Below are positions 25,250-34,076 of a DNA stretch of 64,000 nucleotides, in pieces (within the stretch, counting starts at the first letter, position 1; every line of letters begins with the position of its first letter). Source of the stretch: Novosphingobium sp. HII-3 (GTDB lineage Bacteria > Pseudomonadota > Alphaproteobacteria > Sphingomonadales > Sphingomonadaceae); NCBI RefSeq assembly GCF_002916655.1, contig NZ_PPSM01000025.1:302348-366347 (forward strand), in the 5' to 3' direction. The position numbers were made by a program, and so were the translations under genes. A model generated the notes under the pieces. The model worked only from the letters and a program-made list of their open reading frames with translations. It had not been told where the DNA came from and did no database searches.

Positions 25250-26374
25250 TTAGTGTGTCTCCCTCTGACCCCTGTTGGTACCCCCCTGAAGACGTGCCGC
25301 TTCGAGGAACGGCCGCGGGTTGACCGGACGGTCGTTCACGCGAACCTCGAAGTGGAGATGCGGACCGGTGGAGCGACCGGTGCTGCCCATCGCACCAATC
25401 AGCGCACCGGCTTCGACTTCCTGGCCTACGCGGGTGCGAAAGCCGGAAAGATGGCCGTAGCGGGTCATGAGACCGTTACCGTGAGTGACTTCAATGCAGT
25501 TGCCGTAGCCGTGCTTCTGGCCTGCAAAAGTGACCCGCCCCTTGGCGGCGGCGTAGATGGGAGAACCCATCGGCCCCGGGAAGTCGAGCCCGGCGTGGAA
25601 CGCCGCGCCACCCGTGAATGGGTCGGAGCGATAGCCGAAGCTGGACGAGACGTAGGCCACATGCGCAGGGCTCACCTGCGGCACCGAGGTGAGGCCGTTC
25701 TCCAGCGCGCTCATTCGTGCAAGGCTGCGACCCATACGGGCGAAGCGCGAGTCGAGGCGGCCATCGGCCTGAGTCGCGAGCTTCACCAGCGGACCACCTT
25801 CGCCGCCCTGGCCGGCCTTGCGACTGGAAGCCAGGAGCGTCTGGGGATTGAGTCCCAGCTTGCGGATGGATGCGATCGCGGCCTGGGACCGCGCATCGGC
25901 GTGCTCCGTCAGGCGCTCCACAAGCGCAAGCTGTTCAGCCTCGATATGAGCCAGCGCGCTGGCGTCAGGGAAGGCGGTGCTCACGCGATTCACCATCGCG
26001 CGGGTTTTGGGAGTCACCTGCGCGTCGGGCTGCCCTTCGGGAATCTCGGCGACATGAGCGTCGATCATCTGCTCGATGAACTGCTGCCGGTGAGCGAGAT
26101 CGGATGTCAGAGTCCTGATGTCCTTACGGTAACGCTGCACCTCGCCTTCCGCCCGGGCGATCTGGGCTTCCCGCTGGTTCAGGTCGGCAAGGGCACTTCG
26201 GGCGGAGTATTGCGACACCGCCGCTGAAGCGAGGCTAGCAACCGCAAGGCCCAGCACGGCGCCGGCCGCGATCATCTGGCTGCGTGGAGAGACACGAAGG
26301 AAACGGACCTGACCCTGCGAACGCATGATGAATTCACGTTCAGGGAATGCTGTCCGGAGACGCTGCAAAAGCAT
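25250..26374 (-). CDS. M23 peptidoglycan endopeptidase, bactofilin partner
   Basis: The protein has 374 residues from ATG 26374. A cytoplasmic N-terminal segment (MLLQRLRTAFPEREFIMRSQ, only 20 residues quoted) precedes one membrane helix at 34-54 and a coiled coil at about 56-105. The C-terminal LytM domain has all zinc and catalytic residues: His260 and Asp264 (HAGLD) and His339/His341 (GPHLHFE). This topology (short cytoplasmic tail, coiled coil, M23) fits bactofilin-recruited endopeptidases that locally remodel the wall. An in-frame ATG at 26326 is an alternative start. The first start was chosen because its N-terminal residues resemble those of related sphingomonad proteins as I recall them. 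Confidence 0.9.
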   Translation of the reverse strand: MLLQRLRTAFPEREFIMRSQGQVRFLRVSPRSQMIAAGAVLGLAVASLASAAVSQYSARSALADLNQREAQIARAEGEVQRYRKDIRTLTSDLAHRQQFIEQMIDAHVAEIPEGQPDAQVTPKTRAMVNRVSTAFPDASALAHIEAEQLALVERLTEHADARSQAAIASIRKLGLNPQTLLASSRKAGQGGEGGPLVKLATQADGRLDSRFARMGRSLARMSALENGLTSVPQVSPAHVAYVSSSFGYRSDPFTGGAAFHAGLDFPGPMGSPIYAAAKGRVTFAGQKHGYGNCIEVTHGNGLMTRYGHLSGFRTRVGQEVEAGALIGAMGSTGRSTGPHLHFEVRVNDRPVNPRPFLEAARLQGGTNRGQRETH

Positions 26375-26673
26375 CCCGGCTGATGTGAACTGCAAAACGA
26401 CCCCGCTGGCAAATTGTCTGTGGTGAATTTGGCGCGCAGCTAGCAGCGGTGTAAATCGAACGCGAATCGGTTGGCCTCGAACCAGTGCTGTTTCGCGCCG
26501 AAACGCGGTAGTCGTCGGGTGAATTGAGGGAAACATCCGTTGTGGTGCTGCGAAGTGCTTTCCGGCTTCTCGAGTAATGGTCAAAACTGCTCGTTGGGAC
26601 TCGGGGGGCGGCTCGCGCAGGTGGCCACCCAAGCGTCGGTGACAGCCGCGTTTCCCGATGCTACCCGATCGTT

Positions 26674-27966
26674 ATGACCACCACGATCGCTCCGCTCGCC
26701 GATACCGCCGCGCCGCTCTCCCCGGAGGCGCTCGTGGAACAACTTGCCCGGGACGGGCGCGCGGCGCAGCGCGTCCTCGCGCGGCTCAGCGATGCCGAAA
26801 GGGCAGCGGCCCTGCGCGCCGCCGCAGCGGCATTGCGCCGTGCTGAGGGCGACATCCTTGCCGCCAACGCCCGAGACATCGCCGCCGGGGAGGAGAAGGG
26901 CCTCTCGGCCGCGCTCCTCGACCGGCTGCGCCTTGATCCCGCGCGCCTTGCCGGGATCGCTGACGCGGTCGACCAGGTGGCGACCCTTCCCGATCCGGTG
27001 GGTGAAGTGCTGTCGGCGAGCGAACGGCCCAACGGGTTGAAGCTGTCGCGGGTTCGCATCCCCATCGGCGTCATCGGCATCATCTATGAAAGCCGCCCCA
27101 ACGTCACTGCCGACGCTGCCGCGCTGTGCCTGCGTTCGGGCAATGCGGTTCTCCTTCGTGGCGGCAGCGAAGCGCTCAATTCCAACCGCGCGATCCGTGC
27201 CGCCTTTGCCGAAGGGCTGGAGAGCGTCGGACTGCCGCCTGCGGCGATCCAGCTGGTACCCACACAGGATCGCGCGGTCGTCGGCGCCATGCTGACTGCC
27301 GCCGGCCTCATCGACATGATCGTGCCGCGCGGGGGCAAGAGCCTCGTAGCGCGGGTGCAGGCGGATGCGCGCGTGCCGGTTCTGGCTCACCTCGATGGCA
27401 TCTGCCACACTTACGTCCATGCCGCCGCCGATGCTGAGATGGCGCGCCAGGTCACGCTGAATGCCAAGATGCGGCGTACCGGTATCTGCGGCGCGATGGA
27501 GACGCTTCTCCTTGATACCCAGTTTCCCGCAAGTGAGACGGTAATCGCCAGTCTCATCGACGCCGGTTGCGAGCTGCGCGGCGATGCGCGGGCGCAGGCC
27601 CTCGATCCGCGCGTCCGGCCCGCCGCGAGCGAGGACTGGGACACCGAGTACCTCGATGCCGTGCTGTCCGTCGCCGTGGTCGATGGGGTGGAGGCAGCGC
27701 TGGAGCACATCGCGGCGCACTCCTCGCATCACACCGATGCGATCGTGACGGACGATGCGGAAACGGCCGAACGGTTCCTTTCCGAAGTGGACAGCGCGAT
27801 CGTGATGGTGAATGCGTCCAGCCAGTTCGCTGACGGCGGGGAGTTCGGCCTGGGGGCGGAGATCGGCATCGCCACCGGACGGCTGCACGCTCGCGGACCC
27901 GTCGCGCTGGAGGGACTGACCACCTATAAGTGGCAGGTGCGCGGTGCGGGCCAGACCCGCCCCTGA
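26674..27966 (+). CDS. proA: Glutamate-5-semialdehyde dehydrogenase
   Basis: The 430-residue enzyme reduces gamma-glutamyl phosphate to glutamate semialdehyde in proline biosynthesis. The ALDH-fold signatures include RIPIGVIGIIYESRPNVTADAAALCLRSGN (residues about 128-158) and the catalytic cysteine region MRRTGICGAMETLLLD. Length fits the family. It heads a plus-strand cluster (proA, nadD, rsfS, rlmH, envC-like, ctpA) commonly seen in alphaproteobacteria. The 299 bases before it hold no gene and only the divergent promoters. Confidence 0.96.
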   Translation: MTTTIAPLADTAAPLSPEALVEQLARDGRAAQRVLARLSDAERAAALRAAAAALRRAEGDILAANARDIAAGEEKGLSAALLDRLRLDPARLAGIADAVDQVATLPDPVGEVLSASERPNGLKLSRVRIPIGVIGIIYESRPNVTADAAALCLRSGNAVLLRGGSEALNSNRAIRAAFAEGLESVGLPPAAIQLVPTQDRAVVGAMLTAAGLIDMIVPRGGKSLVARVQADARVPVLAHLDGICHTYVHAAADAEMARQVTLNAKMRRTGICGAMETLLLDTQFPASETVIASLIDAGCELRGDARAQALDPRVRPAASEDWDTEYLDAVLSVAVVDGVEAALEHIAAHSSHHTDAIVTDDAETAERFLSEVDSAIVMVNASSQFADGGEFGLGAEIGIATGRLHARGPVALEGLTTYKWQVRGAGQTRP

Positions 27967-27974
27967 GGCCATCG

Positions 27975-28643
27975 TTGAACAGGACAGGAAAGATCCGCAG
28001 GGGCCCGGTGACGGGTCTGCTGGGAGGCAGCTTCAACCCCGCGCACGGTGGGCACCGCCGAATCACCCTTTTCACCATGAAGGCGCTGGCGCTGGACGAG
28101 GTGTGGTGGCTGGTGTCACCGGGGAACCCGCTCAAGCCGGCGGCCGGCATGGCGCCGCTGCCGGCACGCGTCGCCTCCGCCCGCGCGCAGGCGCGTCGTG
28201 CCCGCATCCGGCCAACCGCGATCGAGCGGGAACTGGGCACGCGCTACACCGTAGACACTCTTCGCGCGCTTCTTCGCCGCTACCCTCAACGCCGCTTCAT
28301 CTGGCTCATGGGAGCCGACAATCTGGCTCAGTTGCACCGCTGGAGAGACTGGCGGAATCTGGCCCGACTCATGCCGATTGCGGTAATCGCGCGTCCGGGG
28401 TATGATGGCGTCGCCCTCGCGAGCCCCGCGATGGCCTGGCTGGGGAGATTCCGGAGACCCCTGACCAGTCTTCGCGGTCCGGAAAGGTGGAGCGCACCAG
28501 CGCTTGTGACATTGCGATTTGACCCCGATACGCGGTCTGCCACGGCACTACGCCGAGCAGATCCGGACTGGGCACGGAGGTTCGGCAAAGGGCCTTCGCG
28601 GGACGCAGTCACGCACCACCCCATCCCCGGGACGGCGGAATGA
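27975..28643 (+). CDS. nadD: Nicotinate-nucleotide adenylyltransferase
   Basis: The 222-residue enzyme adenylylates nicotinate mononucleotide in NAD synthesis. It shows the nucleotidyltransferase motif GLLGGSFNPAHGGHRRIT, in which GSFNPxHxGH is the ATP-binding signature, and LMGADNLAQLHRW. The TTG at 27975 is preceded by TGAGG at 6 bases and lies 9 bases after the proA stop; a GTG at 28008, just before the first beta-strand, is an alternative start. It is translated after proA on the same message. nadC is also present in this window at 49426. Confidence 0.93.
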   Translation: MNRTGKIRRGPVTGLLGGSFNPAHGGHRRITLFTMKALALDEVWWLVSPGNPLKPAAGMAPLPARVASARAQARRARIRPTAIERELGTRYTVDTLRALLRRYPQRRFIWLMGADNLAQLHRWRDWRNLARLMPIAVIARPGYDGVALASPAMAWLGRFRRPLTSLRGPERWSAPALVTLRFDPDTRSATALRRADPDWARRFGKGPSRDAVTHHPIPGTAE

Positions 28644-28756
28644 ACGGCCTTCAGGCCTTCTTACCGCATATCCGGCTTACACGGCATACGATCGAACGCG
28701 GCAGGGTGGCTTCCATCCTGTCTCGCCGATTTTGAAAGGAGCAGAACCTAACCCAA

Positions 28757-29158
28757 ATGCCACAGGCACAGATACAGCCGGACTCAACCGGCGCCACCCC
28801 GCCCGCGGCGATAGTCGAGAGCGACGATCCGTTGCTCAACCTCGTGCTTCGGTCTCTTGATGACGACCAGGCACAGGAACTCGTCACTATCGACCTCGAG
28901 GGCAAATCCAGCATCGCTGACTTCATGGTGATCGCCTCGGGCCGTTCGACCCGACAGGTTGCCGCGATGGCACAGAAGCTGGGCGAACGCCTGAAGGACG
29001 CAGGCTTCGGCCACCCGCGCGTGGAAGGCCTTCCCGCTGCGGACTGGGTCCTCGTCGACGCTGGCAGCGTGGTCGTACATCTCTTCCGTCCGGAAGTGCG
29101 CAGCTTCTACAACCTTGAGCGGATGTGGGGCTTCGACGGACCGTCCGGCGCGGCCTGA
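28757..29158 (+). CDS. rsfS: Ribosomal silencing factor RsfS
   Basis: The 133-residue protein contains the RsfS/Iojap core: LVLRSLDDDQAQELVTIDLEGKSSIADFMVIASGRSTRQVAAMAQKL (quoted in parts), WVLVDAGSVVVHLFRPEVRSFYNLERMW. RsfS binds uL14 on the large subunit and blocks subunit joining when nutrients are scarce. The ATG follows AAAGGAGCAG. It stands between nadD and rlmH, the arrangement usual in many bacteria. Confidence 0.95.
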   Translation: MPQAQIQPDSTGATPPAAIVESDDPLLNLVLRSLDDDQAQELVTIDLEGKSSIADFMVIASGRSTRQVAAMAQKLGERLKDAGFGHPRVEGLPAADWVLVDAGSVVVHLFRPEVRSFYNLERMWGFDGPSGAA

Positions 29159-29263
29159 TCGCCGCAAGGGAACGCGTTTGATTCTCCTGCCCGGCTGCTG
29201 GCGCGGCCGGTCTTTGAAAGGAAACCACGCGGGCGACACTGCTCCGTCCCCGCGTCCTGGCTT

Positions 29264-29689
29264 ATGCTGCTTCACATCATCGCTCGCGGGAAGATCGCCC
29301 GTTCGCCAGAGGGCGAGTTGCTCGATCGGTATGCGAAGCGCATCACATGGCCCTTCCGGCACAGCGAACTGCCGGACGTCGGCGGCAAGGTGCCGCCCCC
29401 CACTCAAACCCCCGTACGCGAAGTGCTGCTCGACGAGCGCGGCAAGGCGATGAGCTCGGAGGAGTTCGCCGCTCTGCTGGGCCGCTGGCGGGATGAAGGG
29501 GTGCGGGAATGCCGCTTCCTGATCGGCGCGGCGGACGGGCACGGCGACGAAGCCCGCGCCCGTGCCGACCATCTTCTGTGTTTCGGCCGGATGACATGGC
29601 CCCATCTCATGGCCCGCGCCATGCTGGCCGAGCAGCTGTGGCGGGCGACGGCCATTCTCGCCGGGCACCCCTACCACCGTTCCGGCTGA
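29264..29689 (+). CDS. rlmH: 23S rRNA pseudouridine-1915 N3-methyltransferase
   Basis: The 141-residue SPOUT-fold enzyme methylates pseudouridine 1915 of 23S rRNA in assembled ribosomes. The trefoil knot region is visible in LDERGKAMSSEEFAALL, FLIGAADGHGDEARARAD and the C-terminal MLAEQLWRATAILAGHPYHR, which ends close to the conserved YHR terminus of the family. It follows rsfS by about 105 bases. Confidence 0.95.
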   Translation: MLLHIIARGKIARSPEGELLDRYAKRITWPFRHSELPDVGGKVPPPTQTPVREVLLDERGKAMSSEEFAALLGRWRDEGVRECRFLIGAADGHGDEARARADHLLCFGRMTWPHLMARAMLAEQLWRATAILAGHPYHRSG

Positions 29690-29727
29690 CGCGCACCAAT
29701 CGCAACGTGAAACCCAGGGGCGAAAGC

Positions 29728-30108
29728 GTGGGACGAAGGCTCAAGATCTACTTCGATGGCGGCTGCCGCCCCAACCCGGGGCCGGTGGAGGTTGCGGTGG
29801 TGATCCGCGGCACCGCCCATGTGTTCACCGGTCTGGCGGATGGTACGAACAGCGATGCGGAATGGTGCGCACTGATCCACGCCCTCGAACTGAGCCGTGA
29901 CCACAATCTCGGCGAGGTGGACTTCGTGGGAGACGCTCTGGAAGTGGTCCGGCAGGCCAACCATGCTTTGAAGACCGGGGGAGGGCCGCAGCCGCATGCG
30001 GCGCGGCTCGTGGCGCTGGCTCGTGAACTGCCGCCGTTTCGCATACGCTGGGTGCGCCGCGCGCAGAACCTTGCCGGCGTGGCTCTGGCGGCCCGTCATC
30101 CACGCTGA
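29728..30108 (+). CDS. RNase H-like protein, fourth active-site residue not conserved
   Basis: The 126-residue protein from GTG 29728 (AGGGG 8 bases upstream) resembles RNase HI/reverse transcriptase-like domains: IYFDGGCRPNPGP with Asp10, Glu45 in DAEWCAL and Asp69 in FVGDALEV. The usual fourth carboxylate segment (NxxAD) reads NLAGVAL here, so that aspartate is replaced by glycine. Three of four catalytic carboxylates remain. Earlier in-frame codons give an alternative GTG at 29707. It sits between rlmH and the EnvC-like gene on the same strand, an interval normally without this gene. Confidence 0.78.
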   Translation: MGRRLKIYFDGGCRPNPGPVEVAVVIRGTAHVFTGLADGTNSDAEWCALIHALELSRDHNLGEVDFVGDALEVVRQANHALKTGGGPQPHAARLVALARELPPFRIRWVRRAQNLAGVALAARHPR

Positions 30109-30169
30109 TGGCAGCGCTATTTCCATTTCCTCTCTTTTCGGGCGAGTCGGCCTGCCCTAATCACGCGGC

Positions 30170-31405
30170 GTGAAGTCTGCCGCCCGCCTCGTCCTGACTC
30201 TTGCGGTCGCCGGTTGCGTGGTGTTCGGCACACGGGCGATGACGCAGCCGGGCGGGCTCGTCGTCCTCGACCCGTCCGTAAGCGCGGGGCAGGCGCGGCA
30301 GGATATGCTCGCGGCGCAGCGGGAAGGGGCGGCCGCTCGCGTCCGGGCCGAGAAACTGGAGCACAGGGCGCGTGCCGTTTCCCGGCAGGCGGACGCCACC
30401 GCCAGGGAAGCGGCTGCCGTCGCCGCTCGTATCCAGGAAGCCGATGCGCAGATCGCGGTTCAGGACGCGCAGTTACGCCTCATCACCTCCCAGCGCGCCG
30501 TCCTGCGGCGGCAGCTGGCGAAGAAGCAGGAACCTCTGGCGCGGCTGACGGCCTCGTTGCAGCGCCTCTCCCGCCGGCCGCCGCTGCTCGCTGTTCTGCG
30601 GCCGGGTTCGGTCAGGGACGCGGTCTACATGCGCGCGCTGCTGGACACGATGCTGCCCGAGGTGGAGCGGCGTACCCGAAGCCTTCGCGCCTCGATCGAG
30701 CAGGGGCGGGCCCTGGAGCAGCAGGCAAAGGCGGCCGCTGCGGGTCTGGTGCGTGCGCAATCAGTCCTGCGCGAACGCCGCCAGCAGCTTGCCGCGATCG
30801 AGACACGCCAGCGTCTCGACGGGCGCAAGGTGAGCGGCATCGCGGCGCGAGAGAGCGAGCGTGCGCTTGCCCTTGCGGAGAAGGCGCGGGATCTGGGCGA
30901 TCTCGTGACCGAAGTAGGCAAGCAGGGGCGACTACGGGCGCAACTCGCCGCTCTGCCCGGCCCCATATTGCGTCCGGCTCGCCCGGAGGAGGCGCGGGTC
31001 ATAGGGTCGGGACACTTCGATGCTTTGCCGGAAGGGCTCTCCAGCTATGTGCTGCCCGTGACGGGCCGTGTGCTGACCGGTTTCGGAGAGGATGCTCCCG
31101 GGGAGGCGCGTTCAAGAGGGCTGGTGCTGGTCCCGCGCGCGCATGCGCAGGTCATTGCGCCGGCGGCCGGACGGATCGCCTTCGCAGGACCCTATCGCGG
31201 CTATGGCAGCATCGTCATCGTGGAGCATGCGAGCGGCTGGACATCGCTTGTCACAGGTCTTGCGCGGGCGGCGGTGGAGGTGGGTGAAAGCGTCGTCGCC
31301 GGCTCTCCGATCGGGACCGCCGGACCGCTATCGCCGCGGGTCATGGTTGAGCTGCGGCACGATGGGATGCCGGTGAACCCGTTGCAGTATGTCCGATCGC
31401 TGTGA
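30170..31405 (+). CDS. EnvC-like LytM-domain protein (murein hydrolase activator)
   Basis: The protein has 411 residues from a GTG start, with an N-terminal signal sequence and a long coiled coil (about residues 40-270, rich in Ala, Arg and Gln). The C-terminal LytM fold is recognisable (RAHAQVIAPAAGRIAFAGPYRGYGSIVIVEH), but the first zinc motif reads SRGLVLVP rather than HxxxD and the HxH motif reads PRVMVELRHDG. It is therefore expected to be catalytically inactive, like EnvC, which activates amidases by binding. It lies upstream of ctpA, as in other alphaproteobacteria. Confidence 0.85.
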   Translation: MKSAARLVLTLAVAGCVVFGTRAMTQPGGLVVLDPSVSAGQARQDMLAAQREGAAARVRAEKLEHRARAVSRQADATAREAAAVAARIQEADAQIAVQDAQLRLITSQRAVLRRQLAKKQEPLARLTASLQRLSRRPPLLAVLRPGSVRDAVYMRALLDTMLPEVERRTRSLRASIEQGRALEQQAKAAAAGLVRAQSVLRERRQQLAAIETRQRLDGRKVSGIAARESERALALAEKARDLGDLVTEVGKQGRLRAQLAALPGPILRPARPEEARVIGSGHFDALPEGLSSYVLPVTGRVLTGFGEDAPGEARSRGLVLVPRAHAQVIAPAAGRIAFAGPYRGYGSIVIVEHASGWTSLVTGLARAAVEVGESVVAGSPIGTAGPLSPRVMVELRHDGMPVNPLQYVRSL

Positions 31406-31546
31406 TTTGCGCTGACCAGGCGCATCTGCGGGGGCGGCGCAGAATTCTTCTCCTAGCCTCAGGACATCCTCCGGAGCCGTTCCTATATGTGCCGCGACAC
31501 CGCCGTTCCGCTGGCGTTCAAGGTCAACGGGCGATAGGATGGAACT

Positions 31547-31585
31547 ATGACACCGGATCGGCGCGTCTTGCGCCGGATCGAATAA
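31547..31585 (+). other. Possible 12-codon leader ORF upstream of ctpA
   Basis: ATG ACA to TAA encodes MTPDRRVLRRIE, 18 bases before the ctpA ATG. It may be chance; it is the only short ORF placed like a leader. There is no attenuator-type terminator beside it. It lies in the 198-base gap 31406-31603. Confidence 0.2.
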
Positions 31586-31603
31586 GAAGAAGGCATCAGC
31601 CTG

Positions 31604-32959
31604 ATGAAGATCGCCCCCTTCCTTCGCGCCGCGCTGCTGGTCTCGGCCGTGGCCGTCGTGCCCGTCGCGACATCCGGCCTTGCGGCGGTGGACTCGCGCA
31701 CCAGCCATGAGTTCGACAAGCTCTTCACGATCTATCAGATCGTCAAGGACAACTATGTCGACCAGGTGGATGACGACAAGCTGCTCAAGGGTGCGATCGA
31801 CGGCATGCTTGCCAGCCTCGATCCTCACTCCAACTACCTGGACGGCCAGTCGCTTCAGCGTCTGGAAACGATGATCGACGGTAAGTACACCGGCCTCGGC
31901 CTCTCGGTCGTGGAAGATGACGGAGCCGTGAAGATCGTGTCGCCCTTCAAGGGCAGCCCGGCGGAGAAGGCCGGGCTGAAGGCCGGAGACTACATCACGC
32001 ATCTCGACGGCGTGCTCTACTACGAGCGCGACCTGGATGAAGCCGTATCGAAGATGCGCGGAGAGGCCGGAACGTCGATCCGGCTGACGATCTTCCGCCC
32101 CGGCCGCGACGAGCCCTTCGACGTGACGGTCACGCGCGGCGTGATCGAGCTGGAACCCGTTACGTGGGAGTACAAGGACAACGTCGGCGTCATCTCCGTG
32201 AACGAGTTCTCACGCGATGTCGGCAACGACGTGAACACCGCCATCGCCGACCTGAAGAAGCAGGCGGCGGTGAAGGGCGGCGGCAAGCTGGCTGGCCTCG
32301 TGCTCGACCTGCGCTCCAACCCCGGCGGTTCGCTGGACGAAGCAGTGGCCCTGTCCGACCTGTTCCTCGAAAAGGGGGATATCGTCTCGCAACGTGGCCG
32401 CAATCCCAGTGAGAACCAGTTCTACCGCGCCGAATCCATGTTCCGCGGCGATGCGGCCAAGGATCTGCCGGTGGTGGTGCTGGTGGACGCCGGCTCCGCA
32501 TCCGCTTCCGAAATCGTGGCTGGGGCGTTGCAGGACCAGCGCCGCGCGGTCGTGATGGGTGAGCGTACCTTCGGCAAGGGATCGGTCCAGTCGTTCCTGC
32601 CGCTCGATTCGAAAAGCGCGATCAAGCTCACCACGGCGCGGTACTTCACGCCCGCCGGCCACTCGGTGCAGGAAGGCGGCATCACGCCCGATATCAAGGT
32701 GCCCCAGCTTTCCGATCCGGATGCGCGGGCCAGGGCGGAGCGTGCCGTGCGCGAATCCGATCTGCGCGGTCATCTCATCAACGAGGCGGCGATCAAGGAC
32801 AAGGATCTGGAGACCGACAAGCAGGACGACCCCCGTTTCAAGGTCACGGCCGCCGAGCTCGAAAAGCAGGGTATCAAGGACTTCCAGCTTCACTACGCCA
32901 TCAGCACGCTCCAGCGCACCAGCGGCAAACCCGCTTTCGCCGCCGCGACGAAGAACTGA
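31604..32959 (+). CDS. ctpA: C-terminal processing peptidase (S41 family)
   Basis: The 451-residue serine protease has an N-terminal Sec signal (MKIAPFLRAALLVSAVAVVP), a PDZ domain (about residues 95-170: GLGLSVVEDDGAVKIVSPFKGSPAEKAGLKAGD in parts), and the S41 catalytic part with LDLRSNPGGSLDEAV and GSASASEIVAGALQDQRRAVVMGERTFGKGSVQ in parts, containing the serine/lysine dyad (Ser in SASEI, Lys in FGKGS). It acts in the periplasm, trimming or degrading envelope proteins including murein hydrolases. It is downstream of the EnvC-like gene. Confidence 0.95.
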   Translation: MKIAPFLRAALLVSAVAVVPVATSGLAAVDSRTSHEFDKLFTIYQIVKDNYVDQVDDDKLLKGAIDGMLASLDPHSNYLDGQSLQRLETMIDGKYTGLGLSVVEDDGAVKIVSPFKGSPAEKAGLKAGDYITHLDGVLYYERDLDEAVSKMRGEAGTSIRLTIFRPGRDEPFDVTVTRGVIELEPVTWEYKDNVGVISVNEFSRDVGNDVNTAIADLKKQAAVKGGGKLAGLVLDLRSNPGGSLDEAVALSDLFLEKGDIVSQRGRNPSENQFYRAESMFRGDAAKDLPVVVLVDAGSASASEIVAGALQDQRRAVVMGERTFGKGSVQSFLPLDSKSAIKLTTARYFTPAGHSVQEGGITPDIKVPQLSDPDARARAERAVRESDLRGHLINEAAIKDKDLETDKQDDPRFKVTAAELEKQGIKDFQLHYAISTLQRTSGKPAFAAATKN

Positions 32960-32973
32960 CGGTCGGGTCGCGA

Positions 32974-33459
32974 ATGCCTATTCCGGTTGCCGCACCCGTG
33001 CGCGCCGCCCGCGCGCTCGCCCTTGGTCTGTCCGTCGGCCTGCTCGGCGGTGCCCTGGTGAGCGAATACGTCTTCGGGCTTTATCCGTGCGAGATGTGCT
33101 GGTGGCAGCGCTACCCGCATGCGGTTGCGATCGTACTGGCGGGGCTGGCGTTCTTCTGGCGCCCGGCCCGGCCCCTCGTGGCCGTGGCCGCGCTGGCGAT
33201 CCTGGCCTCCGGCCTGATCGGCGGCTTCCATGCCGGCGTGGAATACGGCTGGTGGGAGGGGATGAGCGCCTGCACCGCAGATACCTTCGCGGCCGGTGGC
33301 GATCCGCTGGATGCGATCATGAGTGCGCCGGTGATTCGTTGCGACGTGGCACCCTGGAGCGTCCTGGGCGTCTCTCTGGCAGGATGGAACTTCCTGTTCT
33401 CAACGGCCGGCGCCCTGGCCATCTTCGGCCTCATCGCCCGCAGTGAAGGAAAGGCATGA
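32974..33459 (+). CDS. Disulfide bond formation protein B
   Basis: The 161-residue inner-membrane protein has four hydrophobic helices and the DsbB cysteine pairs: PCEMCWWQR near residues 32-40 (quinone-linked CxxC) and a second pair in SACTADTF and VIRCDVA on the following periplasmic loop. It reoxidises DsbA-type proteins with ubiquinone. It begins 14 bases after the ctpA stop, so it is probably in the same operon. A DsbA-like protein is encoded at 52461-53159. Confidence 0.9.
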   Translation: MPIPVAAPVRAARALALGLSVGLLGGALVSEYVFGLYPCEMCWWQRYPHAVAIVLAGLAFFWRPARPLVAVAALAILASGLIGGFHAGVEYGWWEGMSACTADTFAAGGDPLDAIMSAPVIRCDVAPWSVLGVSLAGWNFLFSTAGALAIFGLIARSEGKA

Positions 33460-33469
33460 CGTGAAGGCA

Positions 33470-33982
33470 ATGAGCAAGACCAAGGAGCGCATGCTTCGCG
33501 TGGACCAGGCGGGTGAATACGGCGCCACCCGGATCTATGCGGGCCAGCTGGCGGTGATGGGATCCCGCGCGCCGCACTCGGCCGAAGTCGCCAGCATGGC
33601 CTCGCAGGAGGCGGAGCATCAGGCCAAATTCGATGCCATGATCGCCGAGCGCGGCGTGCGCCCGACACTGCTCCAGCCGGTTTGGTCTGCCGCCGGGTAC
33701 GTCCTTGGCGCGGCGACCGCGCTGATCGGACCCGAAGCGGCGATGGCCTGTACGGCGGCGATCGAGACCGAGATCGACCGGCACTACACCGAACAGCTTG
33801 AGGAGTTGGGCGATGAAGATCCCGAACTCGGCGCAACGATCCGCAAGTTCCGCGACGAGGAGCGGGAGCATCGCGATGCCGCGCTTGCCGCCGGAGCGGA
33901 GAAGGCGCCGGCCTACCCGGTGCTGTTCAACGCCATCCGCTTGGGCTGCCGGGTCGCCATAAAGCTTTCGGAACGGATATGA
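33470..33982 (+). CDS. coq7: Demethoxyubiquinone hydroxylase Coq7
   Basis: The protein has 170 residues from ATG 33470. It is a di-iron carboxylate enzyme that adds the last ring hydroxyl in ubiquinone synthesis. The ferritin-like repeat of metal ligands is visible: EYGATRIYAGQL, EAEHQAKFDAM, IETEIDRHYTEQL, DEEREHRDAALA. The N-terminal start is ambiguous because a GTG at 33461 with AAGGA 9 bases upstream is also in frame, as is a GTG at 33443 overlapping the dsbB end. It follows dsbB directly. Confidence 0.94.
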   Translation: MSKTKERMLRVDQAGEYGATRIYAGQLAVMGSRAPHSAEVASMASQEAEHQAKFDAMIAERGVRPTLLQPVWSAAGYVLGAATALIGPEAAMACTAAIETEIDRHYTEQLEELGDEDPELGATIRKFRDEEREHRDAALAAGAEKAPAYPVLFNAIRLGCRVAIKLSERI

Positions 33983-34076
33983 TCGTCCCGGGGTTCTTCC
34001 CTTAAGCTGTCATTCAATCCGCCGCTTCCCTATGGCAGGGCGGAAAAATCGCCGATCTGACCTGTTGGAGCAACCG

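Noticed and set aside
26375..26673. A regulatory RNA in the 299-base gap between the M23 gene and proA
   Set aside because: I could not fold any conserved riboswitch shape or clear terminator hairpin in it.
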